Positions 1 to 8,300 of a stretch of 64,000 bases of DNA are shown in pieces. The translations under genes and the position numbers were made by a program. The notes under the pieces are model-generated. The model worked only from the letters and a program-made list of their open reading frames with translations, was not told the origin of the DNA and made no database searches. The stretch covers positions 1,054,001 through 1,118,000 of the forward strand of contig JADJGQ010000002.1 in assembly GCA_016708025.1 (NCBI GenBank), written 5' to 3'. This stretch comes from a bacterium (GTDB taxonomy: Bacteria; Zixibacteria; MSB-5A5; GN15; FEB-12). The number at the start of each line of letters is the position of its first letter. Position 1 is the first letter of the stretch.

Positions 1-453
1 CCAACCACGCGCCTGAATGTGAATGCGGCGATCGTATTCCACTACAGCGAACGTGAACTGAACGGCCTGACCGAAGCGACGCTGACACTCTATAACAGTC
101 TCGACAGTGGCGCAACCTGGTCGCCGGTGACTGGTACTCTTGATACCGCCGCCAATACCATTACAGTCGCCAGCTTGAAGGACCTGGGCTGGTTGACTGC
201 CGGTGGTCCGACCACGAGCTGCTGTATTGGATTCACCGGTAACGTCAACAAGAGCGCTTTAGAGATCCCCGATCTTTCGGATCTGTCACTCTTGATCTCT
301 TACCTGACTGTTACCCCTCGTCCGGTTCTCCCGTGTATTGCCGAAGCCAACGTCAACGGCTCGGTCGCCACGACCCCGGATCTTTCAGACCTTTCACTGT
401 TGATCTCATACCTGACGGTTACTCCGCGGCCGGTTCTTCCGAACTGCCAATAG
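1..453 (+). CDS. C-terminal end of a secreted protein with two dockerin-like repeats (5' partial)
   Basis: The reading frame is open from base 1, so the gene begins outside the window and only its last 150 residues are seen. The first half is beta-rich and unrecognised. After a Cys-Cys pair come two dockerin-like units (GNVNKSALEIPDLSDLSLLI... and ANVNGSVATTPDLSDLSLLI...), each with an Asn/Asp-rich calcium-loop-like start followed by a hydrophobic helix. A 22-residue core is identical in both units although about half of its codons differ. Such tails are common at the C-terminus of large exported proteins in Zixibacteria-like genomes; a role in surface anchoring or calcium-dependent assembly is inferred. 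It ends before a strong terminator. Confidence 0.8.
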   Translation, partial: PTTRLNVNAAIVFHYSERELNGLTEATLTLYNSLDSGATWSPVTGTLDTAANTITVASLKDLGWLTAGGPTTSCCIGFTGNVNKSALEIPDLSDLSLLISYLTVTPRPVLPCIAEANVNGSVATTPDLSDLSLLISYLTVTPRPVLPNCQ

Positions 454-479
454 CGAATGTAATCTGAACAGGGAAATGC

Positions 480-510
480 AGAGGGCGACCAACCGGTCGC
501 CCTCTTTCGT
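480..510 (+). terminator. Rho-independent terminator after the dockerin-tail gene
   Basis: Perfect 11-bp stem (AGAGGGCGACC / GGTCGCCCTCT) with an AACC loop, followed by a T-rich tail (TTCGTTTT). It lies 27 bases past the stop codon of the preceding gene. Confidence 0.9.
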
Positions 511-993
511 TTTGAGAAATTGAGGTCAATCATCAGTTTTGTCCCAGGCGCACAGTTTGGTCGCGGTGCACGCAGGCAATCGTTCTGCTAATAAGCCAGA
601 GACTCGACTCAATCCACCCGCACGACCAAATTGGCTACAGGCTTTCCCATACGTTGACCTTCGGGTTCTGACCTCTTGATCAACGAGACGTCCGGTGATT
701 TTTTGCCTAAAAGAGTTTGGGTTCCCCTATTTCACATTCTGGATAAACCCGGTGTGGGTCCATGTCCGTCTAGTTGAATTAGTCAATCTACAGTGCAACC
801 TCTTGTGTCTTACCAATGACAAATGGGAGACAGAGGGCTGGGTTGATGGCCCATTAGTTTAAGAACTTGAAGACTAATTGTCGGGTCGGACCTCCAAAGT
901 GCCCGCTTGGCAAAATGGTTCTGGTAACCTATATTGTAGTGGTTCGAAATTCTGTAGACAAGCCAGTCGAGAATAGCCAAAGTCACAATTGCG
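511..993. other. Intergenic stretch, no gene seen
   Basis: No convincing coding frame, tRNA or repeat was found here. Short frames on both strands lack ribosome-binding sites and recognisable content. It presumably carries the promoter of the 994-5115 module, but no clear promoter boxes could be picked out by eye. Confidence 0.5.
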
Positions 994-2001
994 ATGTTAA
1001 CGGACGAAATGCAGCGAATTTGTTTGCTCTTGCGGCGGTTCATGTCCGAGCCGCTTTCGCCTGCGGATCTAAATGACTTTCTCAATATAATTGTAGTTGT
1101 CTGCAGGAGAAGTCCGCATCTTAATGGCAGGATTCAGCGAGCGGCCACAAGAGAGGGTACGAGCTTTGAAGCAATAGTCCTCACTTTATATGGGCAACAG
1201 CTTACCAATTCCCTGACCGGAGGACAGCTCCAACACGGGCTACTGAATCACTCGGAGCTGTCTGATGCAGAACTCTTCCTCTATTTCGAGAGGGCATCAC
1301 GTGTCCTGATTAGCCGTCAGGTCTCCCGGCTCAATGCGGAACTTGATCCGACTCACGCAAGAACGGGTCACTATGTCCATCAACTTCTTCGGTCGGATCA
1401 AAATGTTTGTATTTACAATGAGTATGGTAGGCCGACATGGGTGACCATGCATGGATTGAGAGATTTGCGACAGAGGGGAACGCCCTGGAACGGGCAGGAT
1501 CTCTTGCGCATCATCTACGAAGTTGGCGGCAAGGGAGGACATACGCCAGATATGGTGGCCGCTGTATTGCACGAGTTGGCTAATCGCGAAAATTTCCAGG
1601 CAGTCGTGTATGTCGCAGATTTGATCGCTGCAATCACTCGTTGGAAGAAAGAAACGATTGAAAGAGGAATTAACGCCAGTTCTCAGATAGAAAAGGATAC
1701 GCCACCTGGCCGACTCATGAGAGAAGAAGCCGGTACGAAGGTAGTTCGAGAGACCAGAGTCCGGCTCGACAATCTCCAGGATCGGAACAGACTTAACGGC
1801 TACCACGGCAGCTACCTTCAGGCAATTTGTTTGCTGGTGAACGATCTAGTTGTCTTCTGTGACCGGGAGTATCATGTGACTTACCTGCAAAGAGCTATCC
1901 CTGAGCTAACGGAAGAAGACTACCGGAAGAACCATCGAGCATTCGACGATCTGGCGACATTTGCAAAACGACGTTTTGTGGAGCTTCTTGCAGAAAACTA
2001 A
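994..2001 (+). CDS. Hypothetical protein, 335 aa, first gene of a three-gene module
   Basis: No family recognised. The protein is mostly helical and charged, without signal peptide, membrane segment or obvious catalytic motif. A middle stretch (about residues 95-150: FERASRVLISRQVSRLNAEL..., then a Tyr-His and LLRS segment) loosely recalls helical DNA- or polymerase-binding regulators. Its place just upstream of a ZAS zinc-finger gene is where a sigma-factor gene usually sits, but canonical sigma regions 2 and 4 are not visible, so that role is only a positional inference. The start is uncertain: the ATG at 994 lacks a clear Shine-Dalgarno site, and in-frame ATGs at 1009 and 1042 are alternatives. 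A and T are more frequent than in the housekeeping genes nearby. 123 bases separate it from the next gene. Confidence 0.7.
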   Translation: MLTDEMQRICLLLRRFMSEPLSPADLNDFLNIIVVVCRRSPHLNGRIQRAATREGTSFEAIVLTLYGQQLTNSLTGGQLQHGLLNHSELSDAELFLYFERASRVLISRQVSRLNAELDPTHARTGHYVHQLLRSDQNVCIYNEYGRPTWVTMHGLRDLRQRGTPWNGQDLLRIIYEVGGKGGHTPDMVAAVLHELANRENFQAVVYVADLIAAITRWKKETIERGINASSQIEKDTPPGRLMREEAGTKVVRETRVRLDNLQDRNRLNGYHGSYLQAICLLVNDLVVFCDREYHVTYLQRAIPELTEEDYRKNHRAFDDLATFAKRRFVELLAEN

Positions 2002-2124
2002 GGCGAATCTTCGGCAAAGCCGGTCTATTTCACCTAATAGATTGGTAGAGTCATGAGGAAAGACTCTGGGCGAGGGAAAACGAGTGAAACGCAAACCTTC
2101 GCCAATACAAAGTGACCGATTAAC

Positions 2125-2949
2125 ATGAACTTACGCAATTCACCATGCCCCAACCATGTCCAACTGGACTTGTTCTTGCTTGGTTCAGACCAAGGGGCGC
2201 TGTCATGGATCGGGGAGCACCTCAAAGCATGTCCGCTCTGCCGTTTTCAGGCCGAAAGGCGCCGCAGTGACTTTGCGGTGTACGCAGAAGCAGTATCCGG
2301 GCACCAAAGTGAGGTAGTTCAGAGGGTCTACACTTTTGAACCGTGGGAGAGTCCCTCGACCAGCGTAGCGGTCGACCATCGGTTAGCTGCACAAGGGACT
2401 GAAGATACTGAGCCACGGACATCTATTACCATGATCTCAACAGACAAACAGATCATGATGAAGGTGGTGCAGGACCAGCAGACCAAGGAAGCATGGCTCT
2501 ATTTGCTTGCAGATGATGCGGAGCTCTGCCGGCACGCCCTTATCTATCCTTTCAAAATGGACCGTGGATATGTATCCGATGCTCACGGTCGAGTGAACCT
2601 TGGGAAGATTGATTGGCCCGCAGATGATCTGTTGACAGCGGAACTCAGACTGCCAAGCGCGTCTTTTTATCTTGCTCCGATTGCCGAGATTGAACAGGGG
2701 ACGCCTCAGGTGATTGAATCAAGCAATGGAGATATTCTCAAGGTTGTTTACCATGCAGAGGGAGAGTTCCGTCGACTTGAGATCCAGATCATAGAACTCA
2801 AGGGGATTACTCCGGATTCTCCGGTGCGTATGGCAGTCTGTGAACGAAGCAGCACTCATCTCCAGGTGCTCCACTCCACCAAGGCTCCTAGTGTCAACAT
2901 CACAGGGGTGAAAGATCCAGGAGCGATCGAGCTGTACCTGTATCAATAG
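2125..2949 (+). CDS. Soluble zinc-finger (ZAS/anti-sigma-like) protein, 274 aa
   Basis: The N-terminus carries a ZAS-type zinc motif: Cys8, His32, Cys36 and Cys39, that is C-x23-H-x3-C-x2-C, the spacing typical of zinc-binding anti-sigma factors. The segment around it is helical. Residues 95-274 form a beta-rich region of unknown family, including a DAHGRVNLGKI stretch. No membrane helix or signal peptide is present, so unlike most anti-sigma factors of this type it should be cytoplasmic. It lies 24 bases before the Lon-like protease gene and is probably co-transcribed with it. Known of the family: ZAS domains bind sigma factors. Inferred: it holds or releases a regulator, perhaps the 335-aa upstream protein, and could be a substrate of the protease. 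An unrelated zinc finger cannot be excluded. Confidence 0.7.
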   Translation: MNLRNSPCPNHVQLDLFLLGSDQGALSWIGEHLKACPLCRFQAERRRSDFAVYAEAVSGHQSEVVQRVYTFEPWESPSTSVAVDHRLAAQGTEDTEPRTSITMISTDKQIMMKVVQDQQTKEAWLYLLADDAELCRHALIYPFKMDRGYVSDAHGRVNLGKIDWPADDLLTAELRLPSASFYLAPIAEIEQGTPQVIESSNGDILKVVYHAEGEFRRLEIQIIELKGITPDSPVRMAVCERSSTHLQVLHSTKAPSVNITGVKDPGAIELYLYQ

Positions 2950-2973
2950 GCGAACAAGAGTCCGTTTTTCCGA

Positions 2974-5115
2974 ATGCAGTACTCCTTTGAAGACGAATCC
3001 AACGCCGATCGATTTCGCAAAGCGCTCCAGAGTCATTCGCTTCCTGCGGACGCCGTGTTCTTGTGCGGAGTCTGCTTCCTCCTCAGTCTAAAGGGGAAGC
3101 CGTTCGCGCATGTAGAAGTTTATTTGCGGGAATTCCTCCCGGCGATATCGAGAATCGCTATCAAAATAGCTCCTGATCAGCTACTTCCCAGAGAACGAGA
3201 GCAAATATCTGAGGTAGTTTCGCAAATTGAAGGACTGCCAATTGCCGAGCACTTCCACGCCGATCTCGAGAGCCTTCGAAGTCTGTCAGATAGTTCAATC
3301 GATCGACACAGTGCTCCAAGTGATTCTCTCCACCAGGCAGAATCCGATGACGACTCCATCTGCCTAAACTGCATGTTTGTGGAAGACTACCCGGACTTGA
3401 AGCTCGCACCGCGTGGGAGGATATTGAGCCTAAAGGTCACCGGATTCGTGCTTCCAAAAGCGACTGAAGATGACATTATTGTCACAAATCCACTCGAACA
3501 ACCGGAAGATCCTTTCATGGAACAGGCCAGGGAGTCTGTGGCTGCCGCGCGCAGCCTTCTAGAAGCCAAATATGGCCTTCAATCCCGACAGCATTTCCAG
3601 GTGAAGTTCGCGATTGACTCGACTGGTGCACGGTTTACGGGAGATTCACTGGGTGTCGCGTTCGCAGTTGGGGCGATAGCACTTCTTACTCGACTTGCGG
3701 TGATGCGTAGCAAGCTAAGAATTGAGCCAGGAGTTTCTTTCTCTGGTGCGCTTTCCAGGAAGGGAGAACTGAGGGGAATAAGTCTTGATGGACTGAAGCT
3801 CAAAATTGAACGGGCTTTCTACTCCTCAATTCGTTGCCTGGCTATTCCGGCAGAGCACCTTCACGAAGCAAAGGAGTTCCTGCTTAATCTACAAAGTCAA
3901 TGTCCCTCTCGGCAGCTCGAGCTGATCGGGGCATCAACACTCGAACAGATTGTCGATGACGCAAGGCTCACAAGACAAGAGGCCATTGGTCTGCCTTCGT
4001 ATGTCGCACGAAAGGTGGCGGCACGCGTTCGCAATAAGTGGCTGGAGGTACCCATACTCGCAATGCTATCTGTGATGCTGCTATTCTTGAGCCTCTATGT
4101 TGGTGATCGAACACCCTATGAACTCAGATTCGATGATTCCGAGTCACACGTGGTAAATCGATATGGTCACCGTCTTTGGGCCATACCTCAGTGGGGCGAT
4201 ACTCCCTATACCTCGGTCAATGCGAAAATTTGCGACCTCTACGGCGATGGCGAGCCCGAAGTGTTGTTCATTCCGTCTAGTGGTTCAGTTGCCAAGAATG
4301 CCGGGTGGCTTCACGTCTACTCGTCGGATGGAGATAGCCTGATGGCTTTGGACGGCAGAATCTGTCAGATCTACCCCGGTGATACAGTTGCCTGCTCCGA
4401 TCCATTCGGTGATCTTTGGTGCGGCGTATTCACGACTCTTATCCGGAGTGAACTGCGAGTAGTCTCAGTAGTGAACCGCAATTCACCGGGAAGGTGCTAT
4501 ATTAAGATTTGGGATACCTCAGGTAAGCTCCATGGATGGTACATCAATTCGGGAGCAAGCCGCCTGGAATGGGCGCAGGATATCACTGGAGACGGTGTGG
4601 AGGAGTTTTTCTTCACTGGCTTTGCCAATCGGATGGATGGATGTGCTACCTGGTTTCTTCCGTCAGAATCGGCTTACGGTGTTTCACCGCCATACACGCA
4701 CGAACCAGGTCATCCTGATCTGACTCAGGTGCTGCACGGCAACCAAATCAAGTACACGCTGATCCTCCCCAGCGACCTTGCGAATATTCTGAGCTCTCAA
4801 GAGTACCAGGGGGGATTAAGAGCGGAGAGTACCGAAGGAAAGGGCATCCGAATCAGGTCGGGTGAGGGGAATGCTCCGGTTACTCGGGCTGAAACATGGC
4901 TATTCTACAACTTCGACAATCAATTCAGGCTTCAGACAGTCAGTATGGACGACCACTTCAAGAAGCAGCGAAGATCGCTAGTAGAACAAGGTCAATTGCC
5001 GAAGATTGACGAAAACACATACCTCGATTCGCTCGCTTGCAAGGTAACCTATTGGATGGACTCATCCTGGGTGACCGAGGGTCAGTTGCGCGATGCGGCC
5101 AAACAGCAACCCTGA
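2974..5115 (+). CDS. Membrane-spanning Lon-like (S16-type) protease with FG-GAP-like outer domain, 713 aa
   Basis: Residues 1-140 are of unknown family. Residues 145-335 match the Lon proteolytic domain: the nucleophile block FTGDSLGVAFA with Ser225 in a GDSLG context, followed 50 residues later by LDGLKLK with Lys275, then SIRCLAIPAEH, equivalent to the KTVLIPKEN strand of Lon. Both members of the Ser-Lys dyad are therefore present. No AAA+ ATPase domain is present, so this is not a classical Lon. One transmembrane helix spans about residues 358-377. The C-terminal half contains two FG-GAP/integrin-like calcium loops (DLYGDGEPEV at 421, DITGDGVEEF further on) and should lie outside the cytoplasm, with the protease inside. 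Inferred role: a membrane sensor whose outer domain controls cytoplasmic proteolysis of partners encoded upstream. Confidence 0.8.
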   Translation: MQYSFEDESNADRFRKALQSHSLPADAVFLCGVCFLLSLKGKPFAHVEVYLREFLPAISRIAIKIAPDQLLPREREQISEVVSQIEGLPIAEHFHADLESLRSLSDSSIDRHSAPSDSLHQAESDDDSICLNCMFVEDYPDLKLAPRGRILSLKVTGFVLPKATEDDIIVTNPLEQPEDPFMEQARESVAAARSLLEAKYGLQSRQHFQVKFAIDSTGARFTGDSLGVAFAVGAIALLTRLAVMRSKLRIEPGVSFSGALSRKGELRGISLDGLKLKIERAFYSSIRCLAIPAEHLHEAKEFLLNLQSQCPSRQLELIGASTLEQIVDDARLTRQEAIGLPSYVARKVAARVRNKWLEVPILAMLSVMLLFLSLYVGDRTPYELRFDDSESHVVNRYGHRLWAIPQWGDTPYTSVNAKICDLYGDGEPEVLFIPSSGSVAKNAGWLHVYSSDGDSLMALDGRICQIYPGDTVACSDPFGDLWCGVFTTLIRSELRVVSVVNRNSPGRCYIKIWDTSGKLHGWYINSGASRLEWAQDITGDGVEEFFFTGFANRMDGCATWFLPSESAYGVSPPYTHEPGHPDLTQVLHGNQIKYTLILPSDLANILSSQEYQGGLRAESTEGKGIRIRSGEGNAPVTRAETWLFYNFDNQFRLQTVSMDDHFKKQRRSLVEQGQLPKIDENTYLDSLACKVTYWMDSSWVTEGQLRDAAKQQP

Positions 5116-5362
5116 TCGGTCTTGAGCCTCCCTTTCGCCCATACCAACTCATTTAGAAGAACTTCGCTGGATTTCTGGATTCCTTTCCGGCAAATGTGCG
5201 GCGGTGCGCCTAATATTAAGTGTGACCTGCAAACGGGTCTTTCACACTCAAGGGATCATTTCAAGCAGTGTAAATAGATTAGGTCTCCGGTTGAGAACAA
5301 GTTGAAATCAGTTTTCTGCAGCGATTGCTTGTTCCAGGGCATTGTCGGGGTTGAGAGGGGAC

Positions 5363-5389
5363 GCACTCGATTGGCGAGTTATCGAGTGC
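5363..5389 (+). ncRNA. Perfect inverted repeat, possible part of a small RNA
   Basis: A perfect 9-bp inverted repeat GCACTCGAT / ATCGAGTGC encloses a 9-base loop. It sits directly upstream of a terminator-like hairpin, an arrangement often seen at the 3' end of small RNAs. No start or conserved sequence could be defined. Confidence 0.3.
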
Positions 5390-5397
5390 CAACCATA

Positions 5398-5433
5398 CCC
5401 GGTGGTGGTAACCATTCCACCGCCGGGTTGTTT
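5398..5433 (+). terminator. Terminator-like hairpin
   Basis: 11-bp stem CCCGGTGGTGG / CCACCGCCGGG with one G-T pair and an 8-base loop, followed by TTGTTT. Confidence 0.65.
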
Positions 5434-5616
5434 GTTGGGCTCAAGATATATCTGGACTTACCATTGCCGGCAGACTCCATATGAATCTGAGCTACAGTTT
5501 GGATAGGAATCGTGTGCGCGAGAAAACAATGAGTTGCGAAGTTTGTTAGCAGGTTCTAACGTTGTAGATCTTATTGGTCTGCGATGTGGCTGTAAGTGAT
5601 TGTGGGGCAGTTGAAA

Positions 5617-5693
<77 letters not shown>

Positions 5694-5926
5694 ATCAGGA
5701 TTGCCAATATACCGCCCCCACATCGCCTGTCAAGCAATCACTTACGATTGTCCAATAATTCCCTAACCCCTTGTCCGACTTGGAAAAGCTTTCCGCATGA
5801 CAATCTCAATGATCGGAAACCGTCGAGCCATATACAACCGAAGGCGACTGAGCCAATGTCGACCAATGGCAACCGTGGCCACGAGGACAGAGTACGCATA
5901 AGCGCCGGAGACCTGAGGCGGTTGAG

Positions 5927-7267
5927 CTATGACGACCGGCGCATCATCGACCACTTCAACAACGGCGGCGTCACCAGTGTCGTTATGATCACCATTATCA
6001 CCACCGCCGAGTAGGTCGATGCCGAGATCACCGCGTGACCATCGAGCATAAGTTTTGCACCGATTCCCGCAAAGATCAAACCAACCTCGCCGCGAGGGAT
6101 CATTCCGAGCCCTACCGCGAATCGGTTGGTCTGTTTATCCCATATCCCGAGCGAGCAGGCCTGCTTGCCGATGATCGCCGCAATCGTCAGGACTGCCGCA
6201 AATCCAAGAATCTCTACCTGGGCGAAAGTGGTCAGGTCCACCAGCATCCCCATCCGCACAAAGAAGATCGGGACCAGGAAGATGGCGATCGGAGAGATCA
6301 GTTCTTCCATGGTATGTTTTTCGCGCTCTTCGAACTCCTGATATTCGATACGGTCGTAGATCAGACCGGCAGCGAATGCGCCAACAATCGGCGCCAGGCC
6401 GATCTTGCCGGCGACATACGCGAGGCCGAAACAGATCAATAACGCGAACGAGAGGAAAACCCCCTTGCCGCGAACTCGAATGGCCAGCTTGAAATATTTC
6501 GGAAGGAGCCATTGTCCCACCACAATAGCCCCGACAATGAAGATCAGCGCTTTGCCGATGATCCAGCTCACCTGACCGGCAGAAATACCGTCCTGGCCCG
6601 TTGAGGCCGCAGTAATTATCCCCGAGACGATCGCGAGGATCACTAATCCCAGTACATCATCGATCACCGCGGCTCCAAGAATGATCTTGGATTCACGCGA
6701 ACTGGTTTTGCCGATATCTTTCAGCACACGCGCCGTTATTCCAACTGAGGTCGCACAAAGTGTAGCGCCAATGAAGGCGTGCACCAGTTCCGATTCTTCG
6801 GGCAGGAAGATGATGCTGACACCCCATCCCAGAAAGAATGGCGCGATGACGCCCAGAACGGCCACGAGCAGTGAGGTCAGGCCGACCTGCCGCATTTCAC
6901 GGACAGTCGATTCTAAGCCAACCTCGAACAACAGGATGATCACACCCAATTCGGCCAGAATCTCCAGCGTGAGATTGGAACCGAAACCCTGGAAGAGGTC
7001 GATCCCGATCAGGTGTGCATTGCCGATCAGCATTCCGATGATCAGCTCTCCCAACACAGCCGGTTGACTGACCCGTTCGAACAGATCACCGCCAAGCTTA
7101 GCTGCCAGAAGGATGACGATCAGTTCGAGCAGGACATTAAGCACCGCGCCACCATGGCCGCTATCCCCTCCGCCGGCCGCAAGTGCGACCTCATATAATG
7201 CCAGCCCGCCCAACATCACCATAAGTAGCCGGGATCGCTGGAAGGTCAGTAGTCTTGTAAGTTTCAC
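5927..7267 (-). CDS. CPA2-family cation/proton antiporter, 446 aa
   Basis: Polytopic membrane protein with about 12 hydrophobic segments, of the Na+/H+ exchanger (CPA2, KefB/NapA-like) family. Recognisable pieces are LGELIIGMLIGN near residue 72, the ELGVIILLFEVGLES segment, and the paired acidic motif GAAVIDDVLGLV around residue 200 that carries the transported ions in this family. There is no C-terminal TrkA-N domain, so it is a bare transporter rather than a Kef-type channel. It would exchange Na+ or K+ for protons across the inner membrane. The first 30 residues form a hydrophobic leader. It is read away from motA, with a 172-base divergent intergenic region. Confidence 0.9.
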   Translation of the reverse strand: MKLTRLLTFQRSRLLMVMLGGLALYEVALAAGGGDSGHGGAVLNVLLELIVILLAAKLGGDLFERVSQPAVLGELIIGMLIGNAHLIGIDLFQGFGSNLTLEILAELGVIILLFEVGLESTVREMRQVGLTSLLVAVLGVIAPFFLGWGVSIIFLPEESELVHAFIGATLCATSVGITARVLKDIGKTSSRESKIILGAAVIDDVLGLVILAIVSGIITAASTGQDGISAGQVSWIIGKALIFIVGAIVVGQWLLPKYFKLAIRVRGKGVFLSFALLICFGLAYVAGKIGLAPIVGAFAAGLIYDRIEYQEFEEREKHTMEELISPIAIFLVPIFFVRMGMLVDLTTFAQVEILGFAAVLTIAAIIGKQACSLGIWDKQTNRFAVGLGMIPRGEVGLIFAGIGAKLMLDGHAVISASTYSAVVIMVIITTLVTPPLLKWSMMRRSS

Positions 7268-7439
7268 CTCAGACTCCAGTTACCGAAAGATCGAACCTGC
7301 TGTGTCCCGTTAATCGGGAGAATCTTGCCACCGGGGCGAATCGGCCGAATCGGTATAGTTTCAGGGCCGTCTGCCGATAATTATATGCAGATAAGGCGGT
7401 TCAAGACAAGTAAACAACTGGGGTTTCAGGGCTTATACT

Positions 7440-8297
7440 ATGTTCATAATCATCGGCGCGATTGTCGTGGTCGGCGGCGTTCTGGGCGGCTTTATGCTGG
7501 AAGGCGGCCAGGCATTGGCTCTCTATCAGCCCCTCGAAGTGATGATCATTGGTGGCGCGGCTTTGGGCGCTCTGCTGATCGCCACGCCATTGACCGTGAT
7601 CAAAGGAATCATCGGTCAGGCCAAAGGAGTCCTTGGCGCAGGGCTCGGTAAAAAGGATTATCTCGAACTGCTCGTCATGATGTACGAGATCTTCAATGTC
7701 GCGCGCCGCGATGGTCTGGTCGGCCTGGAAAACCATATCGAACACCCCAAAGAATCCGAGATCTTCAAACGTTATCCCAAATTCCTGGCAAACCACCACG
7801 CCGTGGAATTTTTCTGCGACACCATGCGCGTCATCATTTCCGGATCGGTCCAGCCGCATGATCTGGCTGACCTGATGGAAGAGGATATAGACACCCTGCA
7901 TGCCGAAGAACTTCGCCCGTCCCAGGCGCTCAGTTCGGTAGCCGACTCGCTTCCGGGGCTGGGAATTGTCGCGGCGGTGCTCGGCGTCGTATTGACGATG
8001 TCCGCGATCAACGGCCCGCCCGAAGTTATCGGACACAAAGTGGCCGCCGCACTGGTCGGTACTTTCCTTGGAATTTTGGGGTGCTACGGCTTTGTCGGTC
8101 CATTGGCCGCCAGCATGACGCACCGGATCAACGATACCAAGCAGTATCTTGGCTGCATGAAACATGCGCTCCTCTCTTTCCATAAGGGAGTGGCCGGCGT
8201 TATCGCAGTGGAATTCGCCCGTCGAACGCTTTTTGCGGAAGTTCGTCCCGGATTCACCGAACTGGAAAAAGCCTGTAACGAGTCAAAGAAGAAGTAA
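7440..8297 (+). CDS. motA: MotA, stator membrane subunit
   Basis: 285-aa MotA homologue with the usual four membrane helices: two near the N-terminus (IIIGAIVVVGGVLGGFM and IIGGAALGALLIA) and two in the C-terminal third (LPGLGIVAAVLGVVLTM and ALVGTFLGILGCYGFVGPLA), separated by a long cytoplasmic loop. With MotB it forms a proton-driven stator that turns a flagellar or related rotary machine. The VAAVLGVV segment and the AALVGTFLGI helix are the ion-channel-lining parts in the family. MotB starts three bases after its stop, so the two are translated together. No other flagellar gene lies in the window. Confidence 0.95.
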   Translation: MFIIIGAIVVVGGVLGGFMLEGGQALALYQPLEVMIIGGAALGALLIATPLTVIKGIIGQAKGVLGAGLGKKDYLELLVMMYEIFNVARRDGLVGLENHIEHPKESEIFKRYPKFLANHHAVEFFCDTMRVIISGSVQPHDLADLMEEDIDTLHAEELRPSQALSSVADSLPGLGIVAAVLGVVLTMSAINGPPEVIGHKVAAALVGTFLGILGCYGFVGPLAASMTHRINDTKQYLGCMKHALLSFHKGVAGVIAVEFARRTLFAEVRPGFTELEKACNESKKK

Positions 8298-8300
8298 GCC

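Larger units (their letters stand above)
5116..5616. other. Intergenic stretch with two tandem hairpins
   Basis: No protein-coding gene is supported. The region holds two adjacent hairpins (5363-5389 and 5398-5433), the second terminator-like. Both lie about 250-320 bases past the stop of the protease gene, so they may end that transcript or belong to a small RNA of their own. Confidence 0.5.

Noticed and set aside
994..2001. Calling the 335-aa protein an ECF sigma factor
   Set aside because: Sigma regions 2 and 4 are not visible; only gene order supports it, so it is kept as hypothetical.
5302..5484. 60-codon open frame in the gap before the initiator tRNA
   Set aside because: It runs through two hairpins and has no ribosome-binding site or recognisable sequence.
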